A DNA stretch of 64,000 bases from Bauldia litoralis (lineage in GTDB: Bacteria; Pseudomonadota; Alphaproteobacteria; Rhizobiales; Kaistiaceae). Location of the stretch: positions 30,006 to 94,005 of the forward strand of contig CAMCWB010000005.1 of NCBI GenBank assembly GCA_945882315.1, written 5' to 3'. Of the stretch, positions 9,924 to 19,912 are shown one piece after another (the stretch's first letter is position 1; each line of letters starts with the position of its first letter). The position numbers and the translations under genes were made by a program. The notes beneath the pieces were generated by a model, which was not told where the DNA came from, searched no databases, and saw only the letters and a program-made list of their open reading frames with translations.

Positions 9924-12143
9924 GTGGATTTGAAAAATTTCCGTTTCGACATCGACGCCGACGGCATCGCGACCATCGTCTGGGACATGGCGGGGAAGTC
10001 GATGAACCTCATCGACATGTCGGTCATCGATGAGCTCGAGACAATCGTCGCCGAGATCAAGTCTAACGAGGCGATCAAGGGCGCGATCATCACCTCCGGC
10101 AAGGAGAGTTTTTCGGGCGGCGCCGACCTGAAGATGCTGGAAGGGTTGAACGAGGCTTTCCAGGCGGCACTGAAGCGCGATGGGCGCGAGGCGGCGGTGA
10201 AGCGGCTGTTCGACGATGCCAGCCGGCTCGGCAATGTCTACCGGAGGCTCGAGACCTGCGGGAAGCCGGTCGTCGCGGCGATCAACGGCACGGCCGTCGG
10301 CGGCGCCTTCGAGCTGATGCTTGCCTGCCATTATCGGGTCGTCGCCAATGACGAGGGCATCAAGCTTGGGCTGCCGGAAGTAAAGGTCGGTCTCCTGCCC
10401 GGCGCCGGCGGCACGCAGCGCGTCGCGCGCCTCGCCAACCCGCAGGATGCGCTGCAGATGCTGCTCAAGGGCGAGCAGCTTTCGCCGGCCAAGGCGAAGG
10501 GCATGAAGCTGATCGACGCGGTCGTCGCCAAGGATGAGTTGCTGGCGACGGCGCGGAAATGGCTGAAGGAAAGCCCGCGCGCCAAGCAGCCCTGGGACGA
10601 GGACAATTTCAAGCTGCCCGGCGGCAAGGTGTATTCGCCGGCCGGCGCCAATGTCTTCCCCGCCGCCAATGCGCTCTACCGGCGCGAGACCTATGACAAT
10701 TATCCCGGCGCGCGCGGCATCCTCGCCTGCGTCTTCGAGGGGTTGCAACTGCCCTTCGACGCGGGGCTTCGCGTCGAGGCGCGCTATTTCGCCCATGTCC
10801 TGCAATCGAAGGAAGCGGCGGCGATGATCCGCTCGCTCTTCATCTCGCTGCAGGAACTGAACAAGCTCGCCAGGCGCCCGGCTTCAGTTCCGGTCGAGCC
10901 GATCCGGAAGATTGCCGTCATCGGCGCCGGCTTCATGGGCGCCGGCATCGCCGAGGTCAGCGCGCGCGCCGGCATCGAAGTGGTGCTTCTCGACCGCGAC
11001 GATGCCAGCGCCGCCAAGGGCAAGGCGACGATCGAGGCGGCCTATCAGAAGAGCGTGTCGCGCAACCGCATGACGGCCGTCGACAAGGATGCGGCTTTGG
11101 CGCGGGTCACGACGGGCGCGGATTTCGCAGCGCTCGCCGGCGTCGACCTCGTCGTCGAAGCGGTCTTCGAAAGCCGCGAGGTCAAGGAAGACGTGATCAA
11201 GCGCGCCGAGGCGGTTCTGCCGGCCGGCACGATCTTCGGTTCCAACACCTCGACGCTGCCGATCACTTCGCTCGCGGCGACATCGGCGCGGCCGAAGGAT
11301 TTCATCGGCATCCATTTCTTCTCGCCGGTCGACCGGATGATGCTGGTCGAGATCATCATGGGCAAGAAGACCGGCGACAAGGCGCTCGCCCGCGCCCTCG
11401 ATTTCGTCCGCGCCATCAAGAAGACGCCGATCGTCGTCAACGACTCGCGCGGCTTCTACACCTCGCGCGTCGTCGAAACCTATATCGGCGAAGGCCACCG
11501 CATGCTGGTCGAGGGCGTACCGGCGGCGATGATCGAGAATGCCGGGCGCATGGCGGGCATGCCGGTCGGGCCGCTGTCGCTGAACGATGAAGTGGCGCTC
11601 GACCTGTCGCTGAAGATCATGAAGGCGGCGCGCGCCGATCTCGGCGACGACGCCGTACCAGCCGAGCAATATAAGCTGATCTCGGAGATGGTGGAGACAG
11701 AGGGCAGGCTCGGCCGCAAGAACGGCAAGGGCTTCTACGACTACCCGGAAGCACCGAACGCCAAGAAGAAGCTGTGGCCGGGGCTTGCCGGGCTCGTTCC
11801 GAAATCCGTCGATCCAGACACGATCGACGTCGGCGAGTTGAAGCAGCGCTTCCTGGTGCGGCAGGCGGTCGAGACGGCGCGCTGCTTCGAGGAAGGCGTG
11901 CTGACCGATGTCCGCGAGGCCGATGTCGGCTCGATCCTCGGCTTCGGCTTCGCGCCCTTCACCGGTGGGACGCTCTCCTACATCGACTTCATGGGCGTCG
12001 CCGAATTCGTGGCGCTCGCCAACAAGCTCGCCAAGAAGCATGGCGACCGCTTCAAGCCGAACAAGCTGCTCCGCGACATGGCGAAAAAAGGCGAGACGTT
12101 CTACGGGCGCTTCTCGCCGGAGGCGCGGGACAAGGCGGCTTAG
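9924..12143 (+). CDS. fadB: FadB/FadJ-type enoyl-CoA hydratase / 3-hydroxyacyl-CoA dehydrogenase
   Basis: This 739-residue bifunctional protein hydrates 2-enoyl-CoA and oxidises the resulting 3-hydroxyacyl-CoA. The N-terminal hydratase domain (about 1-300) has SGGADLKML and the oxyanion-hole glycines in NGTAVGGAFEL. The dehydrogenase domain starts with the NAD-binding GAGFMGAGIAEVSARAG (from about residue 333) and has the catalytic-site stretch FIGIHFFSPVDRMMLVEI, followed by two C-terminal helical domains. It starts at a GTG (9924-9926) preceded by TAGGAG at 9911-9916. With the dehydrogenase and thiolase genes upstream it completes a beta-oxidation cycle. Confidence 0.92.
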   Translation: MDLKNFRFDIDADGIATIVWDMAGKSMNLIDMSVIDELETIVAEIKSNEAIKGAIITSGKESFSGGADLKMLEGLNEAFQAALKRDGREAAVKRLFDDASRLGNVYRRLETCGKPVVAAINGTAVGGAFELMLACHYRVVANDEGIKLGLPEVKVGLLPGAGGTQRVARLANPQDALQMLLKGEQLSPAKAKGMKLIDAVVAKDELLATARKWLKESPRAKQPWDEDNFKLPGGKVYSPAGANVFPAANALYRRETYDNYPGARGILACVFEGLQLPFDAGLRVEARYFAHVLQSKEAAAMIRSLFISLQELNKLARRPASVPVEPIRKIAVIGAGFMGAGIAEVSARAGIEVVLLDRDDASAAKGKATIEAAYQKSVSRNRMTAVDKDAALARVTTGADFAALAGVDLVVEAVFESREVKEDVIKRAEAVLPAGTIFGSNTSTLPITSLAATSARPKDFIGIHFFSPVDRMMLVEIIMGKKTGDKALARALDFVRAIKKTPIVVNDSRGFYTSRVVETYIGEGHRMLVEGVPAAMIENAGRMAGMPVGPLSLNDEVALDLSLKIMKAARADLGDDAVPAEQYKLISEMVETEGRLGRKNGKGFYDYPEAPNAKKKLWPGLAGLVPKSVDPDTIDVGELKQRFLVRQAVETARCFEEGVLTDVREADVGSILGFGFAPFTGGTLSYIDFMGVAEFVALANKLAKKHGDRFKPNKLLRDMAKKGETFYGRFSPEARDKAA

Positions 12144-12474
12144 GCACGGAGGGGGTCGGGGTCCTCCCCCGTTTACGGGGGAGGTGGCGCAGCGAAGCTG
12201 CGACGGAGGGGGCGGCGACACGGCAGGCCACTCTCCACAAATTGCCTCTCAACTTTGTGGTCGCCCCCTCCACCACGCTGCGCACCCAACTCGGCTGCAG
12301 TCGAGTTGGGCATTCAATAATGCTCAAATCGGGTGCACCCGATTTGAGTGTCCCCCTCCCCCGCTTCGCAGGGGAGGATCCGAGTCGCCGAGGGACTCGA
12401 CAGCCCGCCCCGGCAGCGATAAGCCGATGAGGTATTTATTCCTCTGACGGCGCAGGGGCGCGGAGGGGTTTCGG
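12144..12474. repeat. 331-base intergenic mosaic of palindromes (repeat family 4)
   Basis: No gene is seen here. The stretch contains consecutive hairpins: CCTCCCCCGTTTACGGGGGAGG (near 12163-12184), an inverted pair of GTGGCGCAGC-type and GCTGCGCA-type arms around 12186-12287, CCCAACTCGGCTGCAGTCGAGTTGGG, and CTCAAATCGGG/CCCGATTTGAG. A CTCCCCCGCTTCGCAGGGGAGGATC segment near 12355 resembles a shorter fragment at about 38796-38825. This is the pattern of a non-coding dispersed repeat or MITE remnant. It may also terminate the FadB transcript. Confidence 0.6.
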
Positions 12475-13104
12475 GTGCTCTCCCATACCGGCATCTGGGC
12501 GGCGATCGACCGGCTTGCCGCCGACCACGACATGACGGCGTCCGGCCTTGCCCGGCGGGCCGGGCTCGACCCGACGACGTTCAATCGTTCCAAGCGCACG
12601 GCCGGGGACGGGCGGCCGCGCTGGCCGTCGACCGAAAGCATCGCCAAGATCCTGACGGCGACCGCGACCGATGTCGGCGCTTTCCTCGGACTTGCCGGGA
12701 CGGCCCGTGACGAGGCCGTTCGCCGGCAAGTGCCGCTTCTCGGCCTTGCCCAGGCGGGGGCCGGCGGCTTCTTCGACGATGGCGGCTTTCCGGCCGGAAC
12801 CGGTTGGGAGGAGATCGCCTTTCCCGGCACCGGCGAGAATGTCTTCGCCCTCAAGGTCGCGGGCGACTCCATGATGCCGCTCTATCGCGACGGCGACCGC
12901 ATCATCGTGGCGCGCGACGCCGACTGCCGGCGCGGCGACCGCGTCGTCGTCAAGACGCGCGAGGGCGAAGTCATGGCGAAGATTCTGGTCCGGAGGACAC
13001 CGCGCACGGTTGACCTCGCCTCGCTCAACCCCGATCATCCGGGCCGGTCTCTGCCTGCCACGGAGATCGAATGGATGGCGCGGATCATCTGGGCAAGCCA
13101 ATAA
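12475..13104 (+). CDS. HTH and S24/LexA-like peptidase-domain transcriptional repressor
   Basis: The 209-residue protein has an N-terminal helix-turn-helix (about residues 5-70, with SGLARRAGLDPTTFNRSKR) and a C-terminal S24 domain. The presumed Ser/Lys dyad is S132 (VAGDSMMPLYRDGDRIIV) and K160 (GDRVVVKTREGEVM). An Ala-Gly pair near residues 94-95 could be the self-cleavage site. Phage-type repressors and stress regulators share this layout; no phage genes are near. It starts at GTG 12475 with GGAGGGG seven bases upstream. Its TAA overlaps the ATG of the thermonuclease gene, so the two are co-translated. Confidence 0.82.
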   Translation: MLSHTGIWAAIDRLAADHDMTASGLARRAGLDPTTFNRSKRTAGDGRPRWPSTESIAKILTATATDVGAFLGLAGTARDEAVRRQVPLLGLAQAGAGGFFDDGGFPAGTGWEEIAFPGTGENVFALKVAGDSMMPLYRDGDRIIVARDADCRRGDRVVVKTREGEVMAKILVRRTPRTVDLASLNPDHPGRSLPATEIEWMARIIWASQ

Positions 13105-13826
13105 TGCACTGGTCGCGTAGCCTCGCTCTGGTTCTCATTCTTCTCGGCATCGCTCCGGTTCTCATCGCGTTCGCGCAGCAGGACAGGGGCGAGACTTTTC
13201 CGCCGGCTTCCGAAGGCGCTTCGCAGGCCCCGGCGATCGCGCCGCCCGTCCCCGACATCGCCCCCTCGGCGCCGAAAGCCGTCGCGCAACTGCCCGAGAC
13301 GGTTCCGCCGGCCGGCCGCGACGTCACTCCGCCAGGCATGACGCCGGGCCCGGCGACCGCAGGGCCGCTGGTGCGCGAGCCGGTTCCCGCAGCGCCCCCG
13401 GAACCGCCGAAATGGCGGCGCTTCTTCCTGCCGACGACCTTCGATGCGGCGACCTTCCAGTTCGACGACAAGACCATCCGCATCGCCGGCGTGACTGCGC
13501 CGGCGCCGGAGGAAACCTGCGCCCGGCAGGATGGGTCCGACTGGCCCTGCGGGAAGACCGCCCTGCACTCGATGCGCATGTTCCTCGGCGGCCGGGCGAT
13601 CGAATGCTACTTCCCCTATGCCGACACCGCCGTCGAGATCACGGCGCCCTGCCGGGTGGGCAATGTCGACCTCGGCCTCTGGCTCCTGAAGACCGGTTGG
13701 GCAAAGCCCGGCGACTACGCGACCGACGAATATTCCAAGGCGGCCGAGCTGGCGCACTGCAACCGGCGCGGGCTATGGCGCGGGGAAGTGACGGTGCCGG
13801 CCTGTCCGTCCCGGGCGAATGGTTGA
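13104..13826 (+). CDS. Secreted or membrane-anchored thermonuclease-family protein
   Basis: The 240-residue product begins with a hydrophobic signal or anchor (residues 8-25), followed by a Pro/Ala-rich linker to about residue 110 and a staphylococcal-nuclease-like domain (about 115-235). Recognisable elements are IRIAGVTAPAPEETC, LGLWLLKTGWAKP and a Cys-containing NRRGLWRG end. The usual catalytic Arg/Glu set is not fully evident, so nuclease activity is uncertain. The ATG at 13104 is chosen because it forms a TAATG junction with the upstream S24 gene; an earlier in-frame start would lie inside that gene. Confidence 0.75.
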   Translation: MHWSRSLALVLILLGIAPVLIAFAQQDRGETFPPASEGASQAPAIAPPVPDIAPSAPKAVAQLPETVPPAGRDVTPPGMTPGPATAGPLVREPVPAAPPEPPKWRRFFLPTTFDAATFQFDDKTIRIAGVTAPAPEETCARQDGSDWPCGKTALHSMRMFLGGRAIECYFPYADTAVEITAPCRVGNVDLGLWLLKTGWAKPGDYATDEYSKAAELAHCNRRGLWRGEVTVPACPSRANG

Positions 13827-13965
13827 ATCGGCGCCGCGCCGACCTAAAAATCCCCATTGGCAGAATTGACGGAAGGGTGGAGACTGGCCCGACGTCGATA
13901 AAAACCAGAAAATGACGGCACGCCAAGCGCCTCTATCCGGCGGCGCAGATAGGGAGACACACTCT

Positions 13966-14928
13966 ATGAGTCGTTGGATTTCACGCGCCGGCCTCGGCGC
14001 ATTCCTGGCCGCATCGCTGAGCGTCAGCGCTTATGCGGCGCCGGCCGAGCTTTCGATCATGGCGCCGGCCGGCCCCGGCGGCGGCTGGGACCAGACGGCG
14101 CGCGCCATGCAGGCGGCGCTGCAGGAAGCCGGCATCGTTCCGAACGTCCAGGTGACCAATGTGCCCGGCGCCGGCGGCACGATCGGGCTTGCCCAATTCG
14201 TCAACACCGCCAAGGGCAGCCCCAACCAGCTGATCGTCGGCGGCTATGTGATGGTCGGGGCGATCATCGCCAACGCCTCGCCGGTCTCGCTCGCCGACGT
14301 GACGCCGATCGCCCGCCTCACGGGCGAGTATGAAGCAATCGTCGTGCCGAAGGATTCGCCGATCCAGTCGGTCGCCGATCTCGTCGACGCGCTCAAGAAG
14401 GATGTCGGCGCGGTGAGCTGGGCAGGCGGCTCGGCCGGCGGCGCCGACCATATCGCCGTCGGGCTGATCGCCAAGGCGGCCGGCGTCGATGCGTCGAAGA
14501 TCAACTATGTGCCCTTCTCGGGCGGCGGCGAAGCGCTTGCCGCGATCCTCGGCAACCAGGTCACCGCCGGCATCTCCGGTTATGGCGAGTTCGCCGGCCA
14601 GGTCGCTTCCGGCGATCTCCGGCTGCTCGCGGTCAGCGCGCCGGAGCGACTTGCCGGCATCGACGCCCCGACGCTGAAGGAGTCCGGCCTCGACGTCGAG
14701 GTGCAGAACTGGCGTATGGTCGCCGCCGGCCCCGACATCACGGCGGAGCAGAAGGCGGATCTCGTCGCCACCGTCGAAGCGCTGGCGAAGAGCGAGCCGT
14801 GGAAGGCGACGCTTGCCTCCAAGGGCTGGATCGACACCTTCCTCGCGGGTGACGATTTTGCCGCTTACCTCAAGCAGCAGGTCGACCTCACGACGGTGGC
14901 CCTGAAGGACATCGGCGTCGTCAAGTGA
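13966..14928 (+). CDS. tctC: Tripartite tricarboxylate transporter substrate-binding protein, TctC/Bug family (set 1)
   Basis: The 320-residue protein has a signal peptide (residues 1-24, ending AYAAPAE) and a typical TctC/Bug fold with [20 protein letters not shown] near the N-terminus and the internal [21 protein letters not shown]. It would capture a carboxylate or similar small molecule in the periplasm and pass it to TctAB. An AGGGAGACAC ribosome site precedes the ATG at 13966. The stop overlaps the GTG of tctB by four bases, so this is the first gene of a tctCBA operon. The ligand cannot be deduced. Confidence 0.9.
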   Translation: MSRWISRAGLGAFLAASLSVSAYAAPAELSIMAPAGPGGGWDQTARAMQAALQEAGIVPNVQVTNVPGAGGTIGLAQFVNTAKGSPNQLIVGGYVMVGAIIANASPVSLADVTPIARLTGEYEAIVVPKDSPIQSVADLVDALKKDVGAVSWAGGSAGGADHIAVGLIAKAAGVDASKINYVPFSGGGEALAAILGNQVTAGISGYGEFAGQVASGDLRLLAVSAPERLAGIDAPTLKESGLDVEVQNWRMVAAGPDITAEQKADLVATVEALAKSEPWKATLASKGWIDTFLAGDDFAAYLKQQVDLTTVALKDIGVVK

Positions 14929-15473
14929 ACGATACGCCGACCCGAAGCGAGCGCCGCCCCGACCGGGCGGCGCTCGTCATTGCGGCGCTGCTCGCCGGCC
15001 TCGCCGCACTGATCGCCTTCAACACCCACAACCTGCCCGAAGGCATCGCGAGCTACTCGCGGGTCGGCCCGCGCGCCTTCCCCTATGCGATCGCCGCCTG
15101 GCTCGGCCTGATCGCGCTCGGCACGCTTGTCGCCGCCTGGCGCAACGAATTTCCGCCGCGCGAAAAGGACGAGATCCAGCCGATCGCCTGGATCGTCGGC
15201 GGACTTGTCCTGCAACTCGTGCTCATCCGCTATACCGGCTTTGCTTTCGCGACCGGCGCGGTCTTTGCCGCGACCGCGATGGCCTTCGGCCGCGGTCCCC
15301 TCTGGTTCACCTATGCGGTTGGCGTCGTCCTCGCCATGACCCTCTGGTTCGCCTTCGCGACGGGCCTCAACCTCGTCCTTCCGGCCGGCCCGCCCGAGCG
15401 CTTTGTCCTCGACCTTTTCCATGCCTTGATCGCGATGTTTTCCGGCGGCGGTCCCGTGCCGGTGGGGGCCTGA
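14925..15473 (+). CDS. tctB: TctB-family small membrane subunit (set 1)
   Basis: This 182-residue protein has four predicted membrane helices, the usual TctB layout: about residues 16-36, 48-67, 80-98 and 104-142 (the last region hydrophobic throughout). It starts at GTG 14925 in a GTGA overlap with tctC, and its TGA is followed two bases later by the ATG of tctA. TctB is the poorly conserved accessory subunit of the TTT permease. Confidence 0.85.
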   Translation: MNDTPTRSERRPDRAALVIAALLAGLAALIAFNTHNLPEGIASYSRVGPRAFPYAIAAWLGLIALGTLVAAWRNEFPPREKDEIQPIAWIVGGLVLQLVLIRYTGFAFATGAVFAATAMAFGRGPLWFTYAVGVVLAMTLWFAFATGLNLVLPAGPPERFVLDLFHALIAMFSGGGPVPVGA

Positions 15474-15475
15474 GC

Positions 15476-16992
15476 ATGGACACCTTCTCCGCCCTCGGTG
15501 CCGGCCTTTCCGTCGCGATCGAGCCGATGAACCTGCTGTTCGCGCTGATCGGCGTGACGCTCGGCACCGCCGTCGGCGTGCTGCCCGGCATCGGCCCGGC
15601 GCTGACCGTCGCGCTCCTGCTGCCGGTCACCTTCAAGCTCGACCCGGCCGGGTCGCTGATCATGTTCGCCGGCATCTATTACGGCGGCATGTATGGCGGT
15701 TCGACGACCTCGATCCTGCTCAACACGCCGGGCGAAAGCGCCTCGATCGTCACGGCGCTCGAAGGCAACAAGATGGCGCGGGCCGGGCGCGGCGGCGCGG
15801 CGCTGGCGACGGCGGCGATCGGCTCCTTCGTGGCGGGCACGATCGCGACCATCGGCCTTGCCCTGATCGCGCCCTGGGTGGTGCGCTTCGCGCTGATGAT
15901 GGGGCCGGCCGAATATTTCGCGCTGATGGTGCTCGCCTTCGCGACCGTCTCGGCGGCCTTCGGCGATTCGACGCTGCGCGGCATCACCGCGCTCTTCATC
16001 GGGCTGACGCTCGGCGTCGTCGGCATCGACCTGCAGACCGGCCAGCCGCGCATGACCTTCGGTCTCCTCGACCTCTATGACGGCATCGAGGTGACCACCG
16101 TCGCCGTGGCGCTCTTCGCGATCGGCGAGACGCTTTCCGTCGCGGCGGCCGGGGCGCGCGGCGTCGAGAAGATCGAGTCGGTGCGCGGCTCGCTGTGGAT
16201 GACGGCGGCGGACTGGTCGCGGTCCTGGAAGGCGTGGCTGCGCGGCACCGCCGTGGGCTTCCCGATCGGCGCCATGCCGGCCGGCGGCGCCGATATCGCG
16301 AGCTTCCTCTCCTACGTCACCGAGCGGCGGCTCTCGAAGCGGCCGGAGGAATTCGGCCATGGCGCCATCGAGGGCGTTGCCGGCCCCGAAGCCGCCAACA
16401 ACGCCTCGCCGCCGGCACGCTGGTGCCGCTCCTGACGCTCGGCCTGCCGACGACGGCGACGGCGGCGATCATGCTCGCCGGCTTCCAGCAATATGGCCTG
16501 CAGCCCGGCCCCCTCCTCTTCGTCAACCGGCCGGACCTCGTCTGGGGCCTGATCGCCAGCCTGTTCATCGTCAATTTCATGCTCATCATCCTCAACCTGC
16601 CGCTGATCGGGCTTTGGGTGAAGGTTCTGTCGATCCCGCGGCCGTGGCTCTATGGCGGCATCCTCGTCTTCGCGACGCTGGGCACGCTCGGCGCCAACCC
16701 GTCGCTGGTCGAACTCGGCATCCTTCTCGCCTTCGGACTGATGGGCTACGGGCTGCGCCGGTTCGGCTACCCGCTGGCGCCGGTCGTGGTCGGGCTCATC
16801 CTCGGACCGCTTGCCGAGCAGCAATTGCGCCGGGCGCTGGCGATCAGCCAGGGCGACCCGATGGTGCTCATCGGCTCGCCGCTCGCCATCATCCTGATGG
16901 GCATCGCGGTGCTGGCGCTGTTCGGGCCGTTGTTGTGGCGGCTGCTCAAGCCGGCCGGCGCACCGAGTTCACTGGCGGGCGATACGGATTAG
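15476..16992 (+). pseudogene. tctA: TctA large permease subunit (set 1), broken by a one-base deletion
   Basis: Two overlapping frames together encode a normal approximately 505-residue TctA. The first part (15476 to about 16408) has the family motifs [20 protein letters not shown] and [20 protein letters not shown]. The frame then breaks in [13 protein letters not shown]: the DNA reads TCGCCGCCGG where TCGGCCGCCGG would continue the conserved [15 protein letters not shown]. The second part (about 16409-16992) continues in the other frame to the end. One G is missing between 16408 and 16409. It is either a real frameshift that inactivates the transporter or a sequencing error in a GC-rich run. 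Both halves keep normal codon use, so the lesion is recent or artificial. Confidence 0.85.
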
Positions 16993-17005
16993 CGAAAACC
17001 TCTCC

Positions 17006-17105
17006 CCACACTCCGCTCATTCCCGCGAAAGCGGGAAGCCAAGGGCCAGTCGGCACCGCTCTGGGCCCCTGGATCCCCGCGTGCAGCGGGGATGAGCGGA
17101 TGGGG
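17006..17105. repeat. Dispersed palindromic repeat family 1 (second full copy)
   Basis: The unit starts CCCCACACTCCGCTCAT and ends ATGAGCGGATGGGG, giving imperfect inverted ends, with internal CCCGCGAAAGCGGG and CCCCGCGTGCAGCGGGG hairpins. It fills the convergent junction between tctA set 1 and rsm22. Compare 119-219. Confidence 0.75.
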
Positions 17106-17110
17106 TTGGC

Positions 17111-18094
17111 TCACAGTGCATCGCCCCAGTCGAGGCGTCGGGCCTCGGCGTAAGCCGCTTTGTCGCGGCGCGGGACGGTCTCCTCGACCAGCCCGGCGGA
17201 CGTGCAGAGCTTCAGGCGGATGTCCGCCTTGCTCATGCGCGGCGCCGAGAGGACGCGGGCGGACGGGAGGTCGAGCGCTACTTCCGGACGCGCAAAGGCC
17301 GCGTAGGAATATTTCTCGTCCTCGAAGCCCAGCATCGCCGATTTGGCGAGGCGATGGTCGCGCGAGCGCGGCAGGCGTTCCGAGAAATGGCACCAATCCG
17401 GCTTGACGATCGGGCAGGCATTGCGATGCGGACAGGGCGCGACGATCGCCGCACCTGCGTCCAGCAGCGCGGCACGCGCCGCACGGATGCGGGCAAAGCC
17501 CGCCGGCGTGCCCGGCTCGACGAGGATGAGAATGCCGGTCGTTGTTCTCCAGAAATCGGCGGCGGCCGCGGCGACCGCATCGACGGGAAGCTCGATGAGC
17601 GCATAGCTCGCGATCACCAGCTCGGCCGATCGGCCCGACCCGCCGACGTTGCGCATGTCGAGGACAAGCCGCCGGCTCGCCTCCAGCGCGGGAATTCCGC
17701 TGCCAGCAACAAGGCTGCCGACGATGTCGAGGAAGGCCTGGTGCCGGTCGAGCATGGTGACCTCGGCAATTGCCGGCCATGCATCGAACGCCGCCCAGCT
17801 CGCCGCACCCGAGCCCGCGCCAATGTCGAGGAGGCTGTCGGGCAAAAAGGCCGGCGCCCGGCGCCGCACTTCGGCAAGTGCGGCAGCGTTGGCGGCATAG
17901 GTCGCCGGCATGCGCGCGGCGAGATAGGAGAGAATGTCGGCATGTCCGGAGAGCGCCGCTGCCGATCCGCCGCCGGCGCGATACTGCTCCGACAGTCGTG
18001 CCGATGCCTTGCCGAGTTCGCTCCGTGAAACGCCTTCGAGCTGGCGTTCGATCGCCTGTTTCAGGGCCGCGGGAAGATCGCCGGACACCGCCAC
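17111..18094 (-). CDS. Rsm22-family putative small-subunit rRNA methyltransferase
   Basis: The 327-residue protein matches the bacterial Rsm22 family. It has the SAM-binding motif LLDIGAGSGAASWAAFDAWP (about residues 87-106), the IASYALIELP segment, and a Cys cluster CPHRNACPIVKPDWCHF (from about residue 221) that probably binds an iron-sulfur cluster. The family associates with the small ribosomal subunit and is best known from mitochondria; the exact methylation target in bacteria is not known. The start GTG at 18092-18094 is the first codon outside a RIME-like repeat, and no good ribosome site is visible in that repeat. GTG at 18088 is an alternative. lysS lies upstream on the same strand. 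Confidence 0.85.
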   Translation of the reverse strand: MAVSGDLPAALKQAIERQLEGVSRSELGKASARLSEQYRAGGGSAAALSGHADILSYLAARMPATYAANAAALAEVRRRAPAFLPDSLLDIGAGSGAASWAAFDAWPAIAEVTMLDRHQAFLDIVGSLVAGSGIPALEASRRLVLDMRNVGGSGRSAELVIASYALIELPVDAVAAAAADFWRTTTGILILVEPGTPAGFARIRAARAALLDAGAAIVAPCPHRNACPIVKPDWCHFSERLPRSRDHRLAKSAMLGFEDEKYSYAAFARPEVALDLPSARVLSAPRMSKADIRLKLCTSAGLVEETVPRRDKAAYAEARRLDWGDAL

Positions 18095-18220
18095 TAGAGC
18101 ATGATCCGTTTCATTGAAAACGGATCATGCTCTGGATTTTTTGACTTGCGCAATGTCGGACGGAAAACCGGCTTCCACCCCGGATCGTGGTCCGGGGCAT
18201 GCTTTTCCTGACATTGCTCA
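18094..18220. repeat. RIME-like mosaic repeat, copy A (two palindrome modules)
   Basis: Module 1 is the hairpin AGAGCATGATCCG ... CGGATCATGCTCT. Module 2 has outer arms GCAATGTC-N-GGAAAA type against TTTTCC-N-GACATTGC and an inner CCCCGGATCGTGGTCCGGGG hairpin. The copy exactly fills the space between the lysS stop (its TGA at 18218-18220 overlaps the repeat edge) and the rsm22 start. Copy B is at 19913-20043 and a module-2-only copy C at 35488-35571. The two-palindrome architecture resembles the Rhizobium intergenic mosaic elements. Confidence 0.85.
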
Positions 18221-19852
18221 TGCGGCCGGCGCGACGAGCTCGCCGGCAAGCGCCCGCGCGATCAGGGCCCGTGTCTCCGGGATGCCGTAGATCGACACGA
18301 AGGAGCCGAAGCGCGGCCCGCGCTCCTGCCCGAGCAGGATCTGGTAGAGCGTCGAGAACCAGGCGACCGAGACACCCGGCCCGCCCGACGGGCCGGTCTT
18401 CTCCTGATCCTGGAAGCGCGGAATGGCGCGGGCGACATCGAGGACGATGTTCTGGATCGCCTCGGCGTCGCTGCCGGCCGGCAGTTCGCCGAGCTTCCGG
18501 TCGAGCGCCGTGAGTGCGGCACGCTCGACCTCGTCGGGATGGCGGAAGATTTTGGTCGGCTCGACGAAATCCTTGTAGTAGCGGACGGCGTAGCCGACCA
18601 GCTCGTCGAGCTTCGGATTGTTCTCCGGCGTGACGCCCTTTACGTGGCGGAGGATGAAACCCCACAACACGCCGCGCTCATGCGCGTTGGAGGCGCTGGC
18701 GAGATTGAGCAGCATCGTGAAGCTGATCGGCATCTCGACATCCGGCGGCGTGCCGCCATGGATGTGCCAGACCGGATTGCCGAGCCGCTGGTCGTCGGGC
18801 TGGCGGTCATAGGCGTCGAGGAAGGTGAAATACTCGTCGACCGCCTTCGGGATAACGTCGAAATAAAGACGCTTCGCCGCCTTCGGACGCTGGAACATGT
18901 AGAGCGACAGGCTCTCCGGGGAGGCATAGGCCAGCCAATCCTCGATCGTCAGGCCGTTGCCCTTCGACTTCGAGATCTTCTGGCCCTTCTCGTCGAGGAA
19001 GAGCTCGTAATTGAATCCGTCCGGCGGCATGCCGCCGAGGACCCTGCAGATCTGCGTCGACAGCTTGACCGAGTCGATCAGGTCCTTGCCCGACATCTCG
19101 TAGTCGACGCCGAGCGCCGCCCAGCGCATCGCCCAGTCGGCCTTCCACTGGCACTTCACATGGCCGCCGGTGACCGGCACCTCGGTGAGCTTGTTCGTCG
19201 CCGGATCGAGGAAGACGATGGTGCCGGCATCGAGCTTCCGCTCGACGATCGGCACCTGCAGGACATGGCCGGTTGCCGGGCTGATCGGCAGGAAGGGCGA
19301 ATAGGTCTGCTGGCGCTCCTCGCGGAGGCTCGGCAGCATGATCGCCATCACCTCGTCATAGGCAGCGAGCATCTTCAGGAGCGTCGCATCGAAGCGACCG
19401 GCCTTGTAGTAGTCCGTCGCGCTGGCGAATTCGTAGGAGAAGCCGAAGCGGTCGAGGAAGCTCCGGAGCCTTGCATTGTTATGCAAGCCGAAGCTTGGAT
19501 ATTCGCCGAACGGGTCCGGTACCTGGGTCAGCGGCAAATTGAGGTTCTTCTGCAGCAGTTCCTTGTTCGGGACGTTGTCCGGCACCTTGCGGAGCCCGTC
19601 CATGTCGTCCGAGAAGCAGAGAAGCCGGGTCGGGACCGTGTCGCCGGTCAGCAGGCGGAAAGCGGTCCGGACCATCGTCGTCCGCGCGACCTCGCCGAAG
19701 GTGCCGATATGCGGCAATCCCGAGGGGCCATAGCCGGTCTCGAACAGCACGTCCCTGGCGCCCGACTTCTCGAGCCTCGCCACGATCTTGCGCGCTTCCT
19801 CGAAAGGCCACGCTTTCGATCGCGCCGCCGCATCGCGGAGGGCGTCGGTCAT
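18218..19852 (-). CDS. lysS: Lysine--tRNA ligase, class I
   Basis: This 544-residue enzyme charges tRNA-Lys with lysine. It is the class I (Rossmann-fold) form found in archaea and many alphaproteobacteria, not the class II form. The HIGH-like motif is in [14 protein letters not shown] (about residues 42-55) and the KMSKS-like motif in [13 protein letters not shown] (about residues 290-302). The N-terminal stretch [18 protein letters not shown] fits the family. ATG 19852 is used; a TTG ten codons upstream (19882) has a better-placed AAGGAA and may be the true start. Longer in-frame starts run into the RIME-like repeat and are rejected. Loss would be lethal unless a class II enzyme exists elsewhere. 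Confidence 0.93.
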   Translation of the reverse strand: MTDALRDAAARSKAWPFEEARKIVARLEKSGARDVLFETGYGPSGLPHIGTFGEVARTTMVRTAFRLLTGDTVPTRLLCFSDDMDGLRKVPDNVPNKELLQKNLNLPLTQVPDPFGEYPSFGLHNNARLRSFLDRFGFSYEFASATDYYKAGRFDATLLKMLAAYDEVMAIMLPSLREERQQTYSPFLPISPATGHVLQVPIVERKLDAGTIVFLDPATNKLTEVPVTGGHVKCQWKADWAMRWAALGVDYEMSGKDLIDSVKLSTQICRVLGGMPPDGFNYELFLDEKGQKISKSKGNGLTIEDWLAYASPESLSLYMFQRPKAAKRLYFDVIPKAVDEYFTFLDAYDRQPDDQRLGNPVWHIHGGTPPDVEMPISFTMLLNLASASNAHERGVLWGFILRHVKGVTPENNPKLDELVGYAVRYYKDFVEPTKIFRHPDEVERAALTALDRKLGELPAGSDAEAIQNIVLDVARAIPRFQDQEKTGPSGGPGVSVAWFSTLYQILLGQERGPRFGSFVSIYGIPETRALIARALAGELVAPAA

Positions 19853-19912
19853 GGCGAGGCTTTCGAGCGGACGGTCGGACAAGATGATTTCCTTCAGTTT
19901 TCGGCCGCGGAC

